Positions 48,174 to 59,782 of a DNA stretch of 64,000 bases are shown piece after piece; position 1 is the stretch's first letter; every line of letters starts with the position of its first letter. The notes beneath the pieces were generated by a model. The model searched no databases. It worked only from the letters and a program-made list of their open reading frames with translations, and was not told where the DNA came from. Location of the stretch: positions 6,484,001 to 6,548,000 of the forward strand of contig JAZGTN010000058.1 in the NCBI GenBank assembly GCA_037783415.1, given 5' to 3'. Origin of the DNA: Leptasterias polaris (taxonomy: Eukaryota; Echinodermata; Asteroidea; Forcipulatida; Asteriidae). A program made the translations under genes and the position numbers.

Positions 48174-48731
48174 ATTGAACAGGATTTCAGATGCACTATT
48201 TCCTCTAATGATGATCTACTTTTTGCAAAGTGGCCAGCATGCCATGGCAAGGACCTTGGTGTGCTTCAATTATGCAGATCAAGTGGATTCTTCATGGAAA
48301 CAACAGTTGATGAATGCTGCACCTGATATTTCATCACTTTCAGAAGGAGGTAGTAGTCAGTAGTTGTGTTTGTGTGTAAAGTGTGTGTTGAGGAGAGGGA
48401 GCTAATAAAATAGCAATTTTTTTTCACGTGGTGATTTTGGGGGTAATATGATGTGGCTGCTTGCATCTTTTAGAAGTAAGTGTGGTTCTGAAATGAACCA
48501 ATGGTTGCTCAATGATTTGGGGAATACAAATAAAAATTTCCAAAAATAATTCAAACTGAAATCTAAGTAATTGTTATGTACTATACTTTGACATCTACAG
48601 GAGAGGAAGAGAGGAACCTTGCCTTCAATGTCCTTCCTTTCATTTTTCGGGGGCTAGCCAAATACATGAGAGGAAAATGCAACATCAAAGACATCAAAGA
48701 CAGCATGTCGGCATTCATGGATTTCCAGCCG
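48174..48731 (+). CDS. Two exons of an unrecognised gene
   Basis: Exon 48174-48349 (LNRISDALFPLMMIYFLQSG, FNYADQVDSSWKQQLMNAAP) joins in phase to 48601-48731 (GEEERNLAFNVLPFIFRGLA, KYMRGKCNIKDIKDSMSAFM), which ends at a GTAAGT donor. Phases agree and both acceptors are good, so this looks like a genuine internal part of a gene rather than chance. The first exon has a hydrophobic FPLMMIYFL patch. I do not recognise the family, and flanking exons were not found. It starts about 0.5 kb after the recombinase gene but does not obviously continue it. Confidence 0.45.
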
Positions 48732-49228
48732 GTAAGTGTCTGATTGTGTATGATTCAGATCTAAAGTTTGGTTTTTCGATTGTTTGTTTGTTTTTGTTTT
48801 ACAGTATGGACCTTTTGATTGCATATAAAATGATATATCATCCATCTGAAATCAGTGTGAAGATCACATTATGTAGTGCTCAAACTTTTAGTGAAAAGTT
48901 TATTAAAACCAGACAAAGTTATTCAAGCATTATAGAAAATATTACTCGGTCTGACAGTTTCAACATGAAGGGAACAACTTCTTCACCCTTACCAGTTACC
49001 ATAATTATTAAAGTCATTAATGTTTTTACATGTAGTGTGCTTGGCAGTATTAATGCCATTCAGAATTCTTCTCTTCTTCTTCCATTAGAGTACAGTCCAC
49101 CATCTGGTGTATTACGTACTTACAAACAAATATTTTGGTTCTCAGATCAATGGCCAACAATGGAGCTATACTGCATTGCAGACAATTTTGTTAGATTTGA
49201 AGTATAACACCTTTGTCTATATCTCAGT
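48732..49228. other. No gene recognised
   Basis: AT-rich sequence with a few short open frames and no family match. If the preceding exons are real, part of this is intron. Confidence 0.4.
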
Positions 49229-49268
49229 GCTTGTTTCTATCTATCTATCTATCTATCTTCTATCTATA
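49229..49268. repeat. CTAT microsatellite
   Basis: About eight CTAT units followed by CTATATACTAATGCGAG. The latter resembles a Helitron-type 5' start, but nothing else supports that. Confidence 0.75.
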
Positions 49269-49585
49269 TACTAATGCGAGTAAGGTGTCTGTTTGTGTAA
49301 GAAAAACTCACAGGTGCCTATATGGATCGGGCTGCAAATTTTCAGAAGGCCCCTTTTTGGTCCGGTGATCATACTAAGGGGGTACGATTTTTTTATTTCC
49401 TTCGTATTTCAAAAATTGATTTATTTCACATAATTTTATCGAAAGAGGATGAACGAACGCAAGGTACGAAAGCGCGGCTGATGAAATACGAAAACATGCG
49501 CGACAAAAACAACGTTCACGTGCGGCACGAATCACGTGCGGCACCAAAACCTGGCCCTTAACCTGGCAGTAACCTGGCAGCGAAA

Positions 49586-49694
49586 TTTTTTTTCCCAGCG
49601 CGGTGAAGGCCATTCTGTGCATATTATATCTCACTTCATTACAATATCAACTAGCACCTGCACAGAATGGCCTTTACCGCGCTGGGAAAAAAAA
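49586..49694. repeat. 109-bp fold-back with 35-bp arms
   Basis: The left arm at 49586-49620 starts ATTTTTTTTCCCAGCGCGG and the right arm at 49660-49694 is its reverse complement, with one mismatch (C/T). The loop is 39 bp. It could be a small MITE. No target duplication was identified. Confidence 0.8.
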
Positions 49695-52600
49695 TCGCAA
49701 CTGGCGCAATGCGATTGTTGGCAGCCAAGCCACCCGCTAACCCGGCCGCTTTCGAGTGGTAAGTAGATTTCTTGACAATTAACGTAGTATAAAAACCCCT
49801 TTCCACCTCAATTTAACCACTCAAAGACATTTAAATTTTCACCTGAAGTGTACTTAGGTTTTGACAATTTTCGATGAACAGATTCATACTTTTGGTGAAC
49901 CTGACTGATTCGAGCAGGAAGGAAACATTTGAGGTCGATTATACGTTACGTTCGTTAGACCATGGTTAGACGAAGGATGATCGATGCCACATTCACTTCT
50001 GCCCATTATTATTAAAACCGTTGTGGTTTTTTTCGCTCTGGGAAATTCAGGAAAAATTCTGAAATGTCGCCGCTGCGTGGCACTCATTGTTGCGTAATGT
50101 CGTAACAATAATAAGGGCCACAATAATGTGGCTGCTTTTTATTCGTTTTGTCTTGGTGGTATGTTCATGCTGAATTTTTTCATTACAACACCAAGTCTCT
50201 TGCAAAGGACAAAATTCAGTATTTGTTAGTCAAGAGTTAGTAAAACATTTCCTTCATCAAAAATGCATGAAGCACTATGTGCACCAATGAAGTTCACAAT
50301 CATTTGTTCTTGCTGAATGATCATATTCATACTCATGGTCATACGTACCCTAACTGATTTAGCCATCTTTTTTCTTTTATTTTATTTTTAGGGTATTATG
50401 TGACTTGTTTTATTGCATTGAGTTGTCCCAACTGGGTCGATACTCCGTTTTTTGTTTGTTTGTTTTTTTCGATATTGCACAGATGCAAAATTTTAGTATT
50501 TAAATACCATGACCGTTTACGTTCAGGTCCAGACATTTCTGTTGACAGTAAGCCTGGTTATTTCAATAAACTTATATTTTCAGTCCCCTTTTAGTAACTG
50601 ATTGGATCTGGTTGAACATGAAAAAGTCATTTGGCATTATTAAAATATCACGTTTTGGTTCTTTTTTTTTTTACCTCAAATTTCAGGCCTAGCACTCTCT
50701 GTGACCTACCGTTCTTTCAAGTAAAAGTTTTGGAGGATTCCAATTACATCAGGAGACTGGTATCTTGCAGTATCTTCCTGATGTAACCCGGCCAGATTTC
50801 TGTGGGTTGTGTAATGGTATCATGTTCAAGAATGCTGCAACCAGAGATGCGATCTATCTGTCACTTCGCTAAACGTGGATGGATTCAACGTTCTTGTGAA
50901 AATACTGTGACAGGTTTTTTTTTTGCTGTTGTTTTCTCAGCATATAGACACTGTATTCAGCTTTAACTTTCACTTGTGACTTTATTGTATCTTTCCTTAT
51001 AATTTTGCCTATAAATAAGTCTTACATAGACAAAAATCTGTCTATGACCCTACCTTTTAGGTAATTTATTACTAATGTTGTAACAAAGTACTGTTAGTTG
51101 TGAATGTTAGTTGGTGTTATGGAGGATTGGTACAGCCGACAAAAATAGTCGTAGACATGATTGATGTTTTGTGTGATCGACTGACTTGAAATAACAAATT
51201 TGTGACATTTTTTGCTCAACCCCTTGTGTGAGTCAGGAGAAAAATAGTGCAAAATCTGGCCCAGATTTCAACACGTGAATACATTGTCATTATTTTGGGT
51301 TCTAACAACCGAAAATAGCTGAAGTACGTTTGTTTTAAGGTTTTCAGATACAGTTTTCTTGATTATGAATTTATATTTCACAGAAAAAAGGTTCAAGTGT
51401 GAACTTTACAAAGTTTTCAGTTCTGTATAATAACTTTAAGATATTAAAAGAAAACGCAATGTTCATTGTGGATTTAATATAAAGAAAAATGTGTGCATAC
51501 AATTCATGCAGCTGAAAGAAGAAACTTAGATTTAAATAAATGTTTCCGTAAAACAAGAAAATCAAATATGAAAGAGTTGTCCTTTTGGTGGTAAACAGTT
51601 ATTAAAATTAATTATCTGACCATAGGTTCCCTCAGTAGAAGTGTCAAATATAGTGCTCTACTTATGGAGGTAGAATGCTTATAGCCTACCTTCGGAGGAA
51701 TGGAATAATGCTTTAAAAACAGGAGCCATACATGACCATTATGCCTATAGCGTTTCCTTACGCAGCAGTTGATTGGTTACATAGGCCAGATACAATCAGT
51801 TCACGGTTTGACCAATCAAGTTAGGGCCCTCATTTTACAAACGAGATATGGCGGACATTTCGATTCTGAACGGTAACGCTCACGAAGACGGATTCTTTAA
51901 GTGTTCTTGACTGTTTCGAGAATCCTTAGGAAATAAAGAATACAGCGAAAGACTAGTTCAATAGTGTAGCTAACATCCCATTAACAGTAAAATTCTTCTG
52001 CCCAATTCCGTTAACTCTTAGGCAAATTACTTTTCTGGAGACCCTTATGAAGCACATGGATGCTTATGTTTTCCCAAAATGAATTTTTAACAACATATCC
52101 TCCGTGCTCATTGTTTATGTACAACCATGACGGTCATCGCAGCAAATGAAAGGAAGCACTTTCTTACCTGGGCCATTGACTGGTAAAACTATCAAATACC
52201 TGTACAAAATACTTCAAACTCGCCTTAAATACACCAGGGATGCGCACGGTTCATAAAAAGGTTCGATTGTGTTTGTTACTATTATTAAGCAAAGCAGTAA
52301 TTTTCGGTCAAAATCTGGGCTGAACTTTCATCCATCCAACGTGCTTGAAAGACTAAAGAGTCACAAACTTACAATTTACAAAAACCAGTGTACAAAATAA
52401 TGTAACATGGTTTGGGGTTGGAAAGTCCGTCCATATTACCTCCCCGGGGTATCGGCAAATCCAGGATATATTCATTTTCCCATAAACTTCCCTCTATTTT
52501 GTTTTTAATCTGTTTGTTTTCCTGCATTCAAAACACGAAAACTTACTGAAACAGGGAACTAACAGCCTCGCGAAAGGCCGCCGAAGGCGGCCTTTTCGCG

Positions 52601-53208
52601 AGTGTTCCAAAATGCAGGAAGGGACCAATCTCAATTTGTACCTGAACAGCATTGACAGAGGTGCAAGACCACAACCATTCATTCTAATAATTGGAGGAAG
52701 CAGACTTCGACCAGACCAAGTCTTTGTCATCCTGGAGAGGTGGGCCTACTGACATAGAGACTTTAACAAAGGCTGTAGATAACACGTTTAAGCTAATGTA
52801 TATATTATATTTGGGTTACCAGCCACTCTCAATTCACCGCTGTTGTGCGTGCGTAAAAAGGTGACATACAGTTTTACGCATGCGCAAGATTTTAGGCAAG
52901 GTCAACAGAAATGAATATGTATTAAGGGTGACCTCTAGGGTTTGTTTACGTTGATAGCAACCTAAAAAGGGCAAAATTTCCGCTTAATATTCATATTTCA
53001 GCCCACAATATTGACCAATTACGACTGCGGACAGTCTCTAGTTTACCATAAGTATGTCAAAAATCGTCTGCTAGTTTTTCGCGTCGCGGGAAATTTGATG
53101 CAAAAGTGAGCATAGCGGACCAATGACGCGAAGCCAATTCTTGACTTCGGGGCGAATTAACAGCTACATTTCTGAGTGAAAGTAAGTTTTTCCAAGTTTT
53201 TTTAAACG
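49695..53208. other. Sparse intergenic DNA
   Basis: No gene or recognisable transposon was found in these 3.5 kb apart from the hairpin at 52567-52602. Some sequence upstream of 53965 may be the promoter and 5' UTR of the RAG1-like gene. Confidence 0.4.
52567..52602. repeat. GC-rich hairpin
   Basis: CTCGCGAAAGGCCGCC and GGCGGCCTTTTCGCGAG form a 16-bp stem with one bulged base and a GAA loop. It stands out in an AT-rich surround. Confidence 0.8.
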
Positions 53209-53308
53209 ATATTTATATTATAAAGATTTCATTCTACCAATAAATCATATTTTCAAAAATATTTATATTATAAAGATTTCATTCTACCAATAAATCATAT
53301 TTTCAAAA
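53209..53308. repeat. 50-bp perfect tandem duplication
   Basis: The 50 bp beginning ATATTTATATTATAAAGATT and ending ATATTTTCAAAA occur twice without a difference (53209-53258, 53259-53308). It is a recent duplication about 0.65 kb upstream of the RAG1-like gene. Confidence 0.9.
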
Positions 53309-53964
53309 GAGCAAACCTCGCAAATACTTTTTAACCAGGGGTATTCCCAAGCAGGTTTTTGACGTTTTCCACGAATTCCGCGGTGTAAACATGAATGTGT
53401 TTGTGTGAGGGTGGGCCGTACGCCGCCGGCAGAGATGCGCATAATCCGGGGGGGATTGTCCAACTCGTAAGTCGGTCGATGGAAAAGAGGGGAGGTCTAA
53501 ATAACACAGATTATTAAAAATATGATGCTATAGATTTGTGTTATTATTAAACTTTAATGTTGTTTAATTTCTTGGAACATTTTTAGAACTGACTAACGTC
53601 GGATGTACACACACTTAGCTATAGCGAACAGAGCATGCCTCTGATTTTTTTGGGGGAAAGTATTAATTTACAACAATTCGTTTTCAAGTCTGTTTACACA
53701 TTACATCAAAAAGGGAGGTGGTCTAAGAATATTTGGAGCTGTACAGTAACAAATAATTTGTAATAATCATATAGAAAGCAAACATTTACTTAGGTTAGGC
53801 AATTCCCAAAACTTTTATTCTACATGTATGTTCATTGCCAAGCCTAACAATAGGAATATCTGTTTTGTTTTTAATACGAATTGTAAATACCTAGTAGGCC
53901 TATTATTTACTGAAATATTTATTCAAGCCAAATGATGATCTTTTATGTTCAGGTAGGATCAATA

Positions 53965-56900
53965 ATGGAACGTCATGAGAATAATCTTGGCAAGTTGTGT
54001 AGAATTTGTAAGAATAAGGCTCAAAAAAAGAAGCATAAAGCCAAAACCCTCAAAAGATGTGTCGACTACAAAATCAAAATCAAGGAGAAATATAGCATTG
54101 ACATTTCAACAGATGAAAAGCACCGTCATCCTCAGTACTTATGCCATCTCTGTTACTCTAACTTATATCTGCCCAAGACTCACGCCCTCCAAAATGATTG
54201 GCCAGCCCACACAGAAGGTGAAACATGTCTGGTGTGCTTGAAGGTGGAAAATAATAAAGGTGGTCGACCAGCAGAAGCAAAAGCAAAATATGACCGCTTA
54301 AACCACCTGGATCAAATCGAAGCAACTGCCAAAGCTGAAGTCGAAGACCTGTTTCAACAACTGATTGGTAGAACAACAGAGTTTCTAAGGGATGGTTTTT
54401 CATCTCAAGATGTTAACTTTTGTTGTAAAATGTGTACTAAAATCCTGAACAGGCCTGTGGAAACACAGTGTCAGCACATTTTTTGTCTAAGCTGCTTACA
54501 CACTGTCTTCATTCAAGCCTCAACTTCAACAGTGCCATGCCCAAGTTGTCATACAAATATCAACTTGAAGAACATCAGCCCAGTCAAAGAATACTTCAAA
54601 TGCATTCTGGAAAAAGCTAAAGTTCTGTGTAACACCTGCAAGAGAAGTAGTTGGTTGGAGAGCACTTCCACTCATGATTGCAAAGATCCTTATTCTTCTC
54701 AACAAATTGATGAAGAAATATTCAAGGATATCTTGACAAGAAATGTATCCCCCCTTGGAAAACTTGGCCAAAAAATGACATCGAAGTTGTTGCGACAGGA
54801 AATGGAAAAAACAGGTGCAACAGAATTGCGGCTCTCTACTGGAGGTGAGGTAAGTTGAAACATTGTGCAGGCCTTAAATTTACAATCAAAATCTAAATAG
54901 ATGCACAATTTACAGAATTTTAATGTCAGGTTTAATAATTATTTTAAACATTAAAAAAACAACATATAATACACTATATACAAACATAAAAAAATGCATT
55001 TAAATTTAATGCACAAGCATGGTTACTATTGGCCGCTACTTTGGGGACATTTATCACACATTCAATCTAGTACACTTTACAGATTAGTTTAAAATTTCTC
55101 ACTTTAGGCTCTCTGTATTCAACAAGTCACCCATCCTAAAAAACCAAGTACAGAAGTGTGTAGAAGAACCCTTCAGCGTCGAAATGCCAAGCTGAAGACA
55201 CAGCTGTCAACAATAAGTGGTGGTCAGCCAAGTTATCAACTGCACCAACATCTGATAAAAACCCCCAGAGAAGAGCTGCAAAGTCTGCTGCAGGATATGC
55301 AGTTGAAATCCTTCATTCCACCTCTAGAAGAACTTGCCCTGAAAGCCTCTTTGAGAATGTCCTGGGCTTCTCTTCGAGAACTGAAATTGTAAGAATAAGA
55401 TTTCACTTCATTTCACACTGTGACTGTGCACAGTGGAAAATATTAAACCTTCTTAAAAGAGAACATTATACTCGTTCCTACATGTATGACAGAATATTAA
55501 AGCAATATTTTTCTTTAACCTTCAGGTGGTTGAGAAAGTACAATGTCGTAATGGCAAACGAGCAAGCCAGTAGAAAGATCGGCAAAATGTGTGTTGCTCA
55601 AGAAACCCTAAAAGGAGACATGATGCCATTTCTCTTTCACGAGAAGGATGCCCTTGTGACCAAGCAAGCTCCATGTGTGTACATCATTGATTTGCTTAAA
55701 TACACAATGGACATTGTGGACGAGTACGACAGGTAAATCAGTTGACATTTTATCTCAGGGATGAAAATAACTTTTTTTAAATCTAAACCAAAAAACAGGC
55801 CTTCATGAAATCAAATGATATATCAATTTCACATGTAACTAATTGGTGTATCCACATGCAATACATTTTACAGGTGCGGTAAACTTATGTGGGATGAAGG
55901 ACAACCAACAAACGAAGTCTGGGTCAAATTGGGTGGGGACAAGGGTGGAGGCTCTTTCAAAATGATGCTTCAGTTTGCCAACATCGAGAATCCAAACTCA
56001 AGACGAAACACAAGTGTGATCTGCGTCTTCGAAGCAAGCGACTCTGCAACAAATCTGCATTTAGCACTTGATCGCTACAAGCCACAGGTTGAAACTTTGT
56101 CCAGTAGCACATGGAGGTAATCTATTGATGACAGATGGGATTCCTGTTATAATTCCATGATATAACTCACGCCCCCCCCCGCCGACCCCCATCAATAAAA
56201 AAAATAAATAAAAATAAAAAATTTAATTAGTGAATATTATGTAGGCCCTACATGTATAGCAAGTTTTGTAATTACCATCTCTTTTCTTTTTCAGGGGAAA
56301 GAAACTTGTAGTGTTCCTGTTCGGGGATTACGAGTTCCTTTGTAGGATGTACGGCCTGTCTGGTCCAAGCGGCAAGTTGCAACCTGCAATTTGAATTGTA
56401 TTTGTTTTAATCATATTTTTCAGTATTCTATTTAATCATTGTTGCTTAATATTTTGTATAGGTCGGCATTCATGCCTCTGGTGTAATGTAATTAATAAGG
56501 ACACGATAACCCCTAAAGCCCAGCGTCCTCCTTCTGATCCACGAACTATCGAATCCCTCAAGATCCATCACCAACAATTTCTGGCAGCTGGAGGCAAGCT
56601 CAACATGGCAAAGAAGTTTAACAATGTTATCGATGAGGCATTCTTTGCCATTCCAATCCACTGTGTGAGTAATATTTGATACTTGTGTCACTCATTAAAC
56701 TTTGCTCATGTCACGCACTCATTAAACTTTGCTCATGTCACGTTACATGCCAATGACAATGTTCCGTAAATCATTTTACCTTATAAGTAAATAAATAGTT
56801 TTCAATTCCTCTTCTCAGGTATGTCCGCTTCCTCTGCATATTAGTCTTGGGCTCTGGTTCAAGTTTTATACCTTGATGGAGTTAGAATGCAAAGAGCTTG

Positions 56901-58213
56901 GTGAAAGTATTGCTAAAGAACTTGCAAAATCCCCACAAGGTGCAGCTGGTCTCGGAAATGGCCCCTTTCCACTGTATGTCGCACAACTTGCAGAGGTTTC
57001 CCAGGCGAAACAAAGATGTCAGGAAATCCACAGTGAGATGAGAGAGTTGCAAGAGCAGTTGGCATTGGTGGCACTTGTTAATGACAACATTGATGTTGCA
57101 GAGGCCGTTGCAAGTGTGACATCTGACATGAATGCCCTGGGAGAGGAACTTATAAGACAGGTACATTTCAAGTTTAATGTTATTCATAATTTATATGTAA
57201 CATTTTCAGCCGTGATAAAGTACAATGTATGATATTAAACAGCATGTTATTATTTGTTTATTTGTTTTTTAATTTACAGGAGGCAATCAGTACAACAAAC
57301 GTAAAAACGTTGCCTGCATATGAAAACCCACTGCTACTCAAATTGGATAAGACATTGCAAGAGATTAAAGTTCGAAGACAAGCGTACTATTCGAACACGT
57401 TTGTTGGAAATCATGTAAACAAGTGTCTACAGGTAAAATATATTTCCTGTATGTCAATTATTATAAGAAAAGCTTTGACGAATATTTTTATTTCTCACCA
57501 GTTGCTTGTGCTGATCAATTGCATTTCAGGAAATGAATATCACCAAAGTGACCGGTACAATCATTCAGGAAACAAACCATCTATGTCCCATGCTAGTACA
57601 TCAAGCTGAAATGATTGCAAATAAATTCTCTGAGTTATTTCATCTCTTTGCCAACTGCCACAACGTGTACAATAAAGCAAGCTTCTTAAGTGACAGGGAA
57701 ATTGTAAAACTTGGTAAGTAAATAGTGTACATGCTTATTTAGTATTTGTTAAAAAAATTTATTCAGTTGAAACTAAACATGTAATTAAATATATTGTGTG
57801 TACGAGCTATCCAAAATGCTAACCTACAAAATAACTTAATTTTAGATGAAGACATTTGTCACTTCATGTTGTATTACCGCACAACATTTCCTGGTAAGAG
57901 CTTCCCGCCCAAAATGCACATCCTGGAGGAACATGTTATGCCATTCATGAAACTCAACAAGCATGGTCTGGGACTTTTGGGAGAGCAGGGTGGAGAATCC
58001 ATGCATGCAGTTTTCAACAACAGTACCAAGCGCTTTGATGGGGCTCGAAACACCAAAGAAAGCAACCCTGATCTCTACAAGTTGATGTGTGTAATGCAAG
58101 ACCACCTTCTCACTGTCCATCCATCGATCTCAAGCAAGTGTCCCCAACCAAGAACCCGGAAGAGAAAGTGCTGCACAGCTACTCAACAACTCAATCCCCA
58201 CCCTAAGAAATAA
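53965..58213 (+). CDS. RAG1-like transposase with RAG1-type N-terminus (N-RAG-TP-like), one frameshift
   Basis: Ten exons: 53965-54849, 55108-55388, 55526-55732, 55874-56116, 56296-56371, 56462-56664, 56819-57160, 57280-57432, 57530-57713, 57846-58213; about 980 residues. The N-terminus follows RAG1 order: CRIC (12-15), LCHLC (59-63), W79-x2-H82, CLVC (88-91), GGRP (99-102), then a RING finger C154-x2-C157-x11-C169-x-H171-x2-C174-x2-C177-x14-C192-x2-C195, and SPVKEYFKCIL as in RAG1. Core candidates: Asp in KLGGDKGGGSFK (55938), Asp in FLFGDYEFL (56327), a CxxC in RHSCLWC, and Glu in LGEQGGESMHAVFN (about 57995). Exon 5 lacks one base at 56340/56341, between EFL and CRMYGLSGPSG. Intron 5 uses a GC donor. 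Elements with a RAG1-like N-terminus were described in Aplysia as N-RAG-TP. No TIRs were found here. The upstream AG at 53951-53952 suggests a 5' UTR exon. Confidence 0.85.
56372..56461 (+). other. GC-AG intron in the RAG1-like gene
   Basis: The exon ends AGCG and the intron starts GCAAGT, the usual form of a GC donor. It ends TATAG. Only this donor gives SGRHSCLWC across the junction in phase; the GT downstream (AAGTTGC) does not. Confidence 0.7.
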
Positions 58214-59238
58214 AATAGCAATAGGTGCGTAGATCAGTTTCAAGGAAGTACGGAGCCAGTATTTTTTTCTTCTTTAGTTAATTTAAATTTATTTTTAGTC
58301 CTACGAATTGTCCAAAAACTCCAATCAATATTTCAAATTAAAAGGTAAAAATACATCAACATGATATTCTATTGATAAACGTCATGCAGTTGTTTCTAAT
58401 TCTACAAGACACTAATCTGCAATGAAACTTTGTGTAAAATTATTTACTAGGGAATAAATAGGCGTATAAAATTTAGTATCATTTTATTTTAACAATTTCT
58501 GGAAAGGGGCTACAGACGGTACTACTACCCCCATTTTTTTTTTTTTTTTGAAGTGCTGGCGGACTAGGTCTTATTCCTCCATTTAAAATAAAAACTATGT
58601 AGAATAGAAGGATATCATCAATAATCACCATTCACTCTAAATCTGAATTCAGATGATAAATAGTCATGTATAAAGCAAGGCAAGCTTCATATCATACAGA
58701 AACATATCAGTCATGGTGTGTGTGCATGTGAAGTATCGTTTACTACTCCGTTTTGAACATGTTTTGATCGAACATGACTGAGGATTTGACAGGGTTTGCT
58801 CACTCACCTTTCGCACCAGTCTTTTCTTATGAGTCATCCTTCACATGAGAATTTCATTAGATCATGGATTAACTTCCCTACTTTGATAATTTTGAACACG
58901 AAAATCCAATAAAAACTCTGTTTCAGTGTTTATACAATGCCAAAAACGTCGGTTTGCACCACGCTCTTTGGGTTAACGTATCTCGTGACACGAGACCCTG
59001 TGTGCGTGGTACTGTATTTTAAACAATATTTCTCATCGTGACCTTTGACATTATATAGAGAATTTTTGTAAAAATTATTCATGAACCTCGCCACGTCGAC
59101 ACTTTGCATTACAATCGTTGCCAAAAAATTTAAATACACGATGTAAACAACGTTATAGCTGGCAACAGCGGGCGCCCTTCAAAGAACGGATTTGCGCGCG
59201 TGCGTACAACCGTTTATGGTGTTCTAAAGACGACAGAT
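58214..59238. other. 3' flank of RAG1-like gene
   Basis: AT-rich with a T-run at about 58538-58549. No gene and no terminal inverted repeat matching the 5' side was found by eye. Confidence 0.4.
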
Positions 59239-59512
59239 ATGCGTCGCGTCGTGCCGTCGCGTCGCCTATTCCGTTGTCCGTCGCGTCGTCCGTCGCGTCG
59301 TGCCGTCGCCCGTCGCGTCGTGCCGTCGCCCGTCGCGTCGCCTGTTTTTCAATTGATTTGCATGGTGACTTGGACATCCGTCGTCGTCCGTCGCGTCGTC
59401 CGTCGCATCGTCCGTCGCGTCGCCCGTCGCGTCGTGTCGCCCGTCGCGTCGTCCGTCGCGTCGTGCCGTCGCGTCGCGTCGTCCGTCGCGTCGCCTGTTT
59501 TTAAATTGATTT
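59239..59512. repeat. CGTCG-rich array in two blocks
   Basis: Units of CGTCGCGTCGTC and GTCGTGCCGTCGCC fill 59239-59342 and 59383-59493. Both blocks end with TCGCGTCGCCTGTTTTT followed by AATTGATTTG, so the whole block was duplicated. It is extremely CpG-rich for this window. The Arg/Ser/Val-rich frames are artefacts. Confidence 0.9.
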
Positions 59513-59782
59513 GGACCTTATTTTCGCCAAAACGTTCTTCACTTTTCTGTCAATTGGTGGCGCTCTTTGATTATTTCCGTCGAAGTGAGTCCGAGGAGAT
59601 TCTAGATGGCAGATGTGTATAGTTTGATCAATCCCTGCTTGCCGTGTCATCTCAACAATATCCTTTTAATTGTAAAAACATGTCAAGTATTAGTTTTTAC
59701 TACCTCGGCCTCCCTACCATGCCTACTAGCCTGTAAAATAAAGCAATGTCAACAGCAGCATCGTAGGAAAAATACTACCTAA

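Noticed and set aside
49250..49760. A complete Helitron
   Set aside because: Only a 5'-like start and a hairpin are seen; no 3' CTRR terminus or helicase could be recognised.
53965..58213. A true RAG1 orthologue paired with RAG2
   Set aside because: No RAG2-like Kelch gene is in the window, and the core motifs are only loosely RAG1-like; called RAG1-like transposase instead.
59118..59622. Arg/Ser/Val-rich frames that look like a basic protein
   Set aside because: Comes from the CGTCG array; the same pattern appears in more than one frame.
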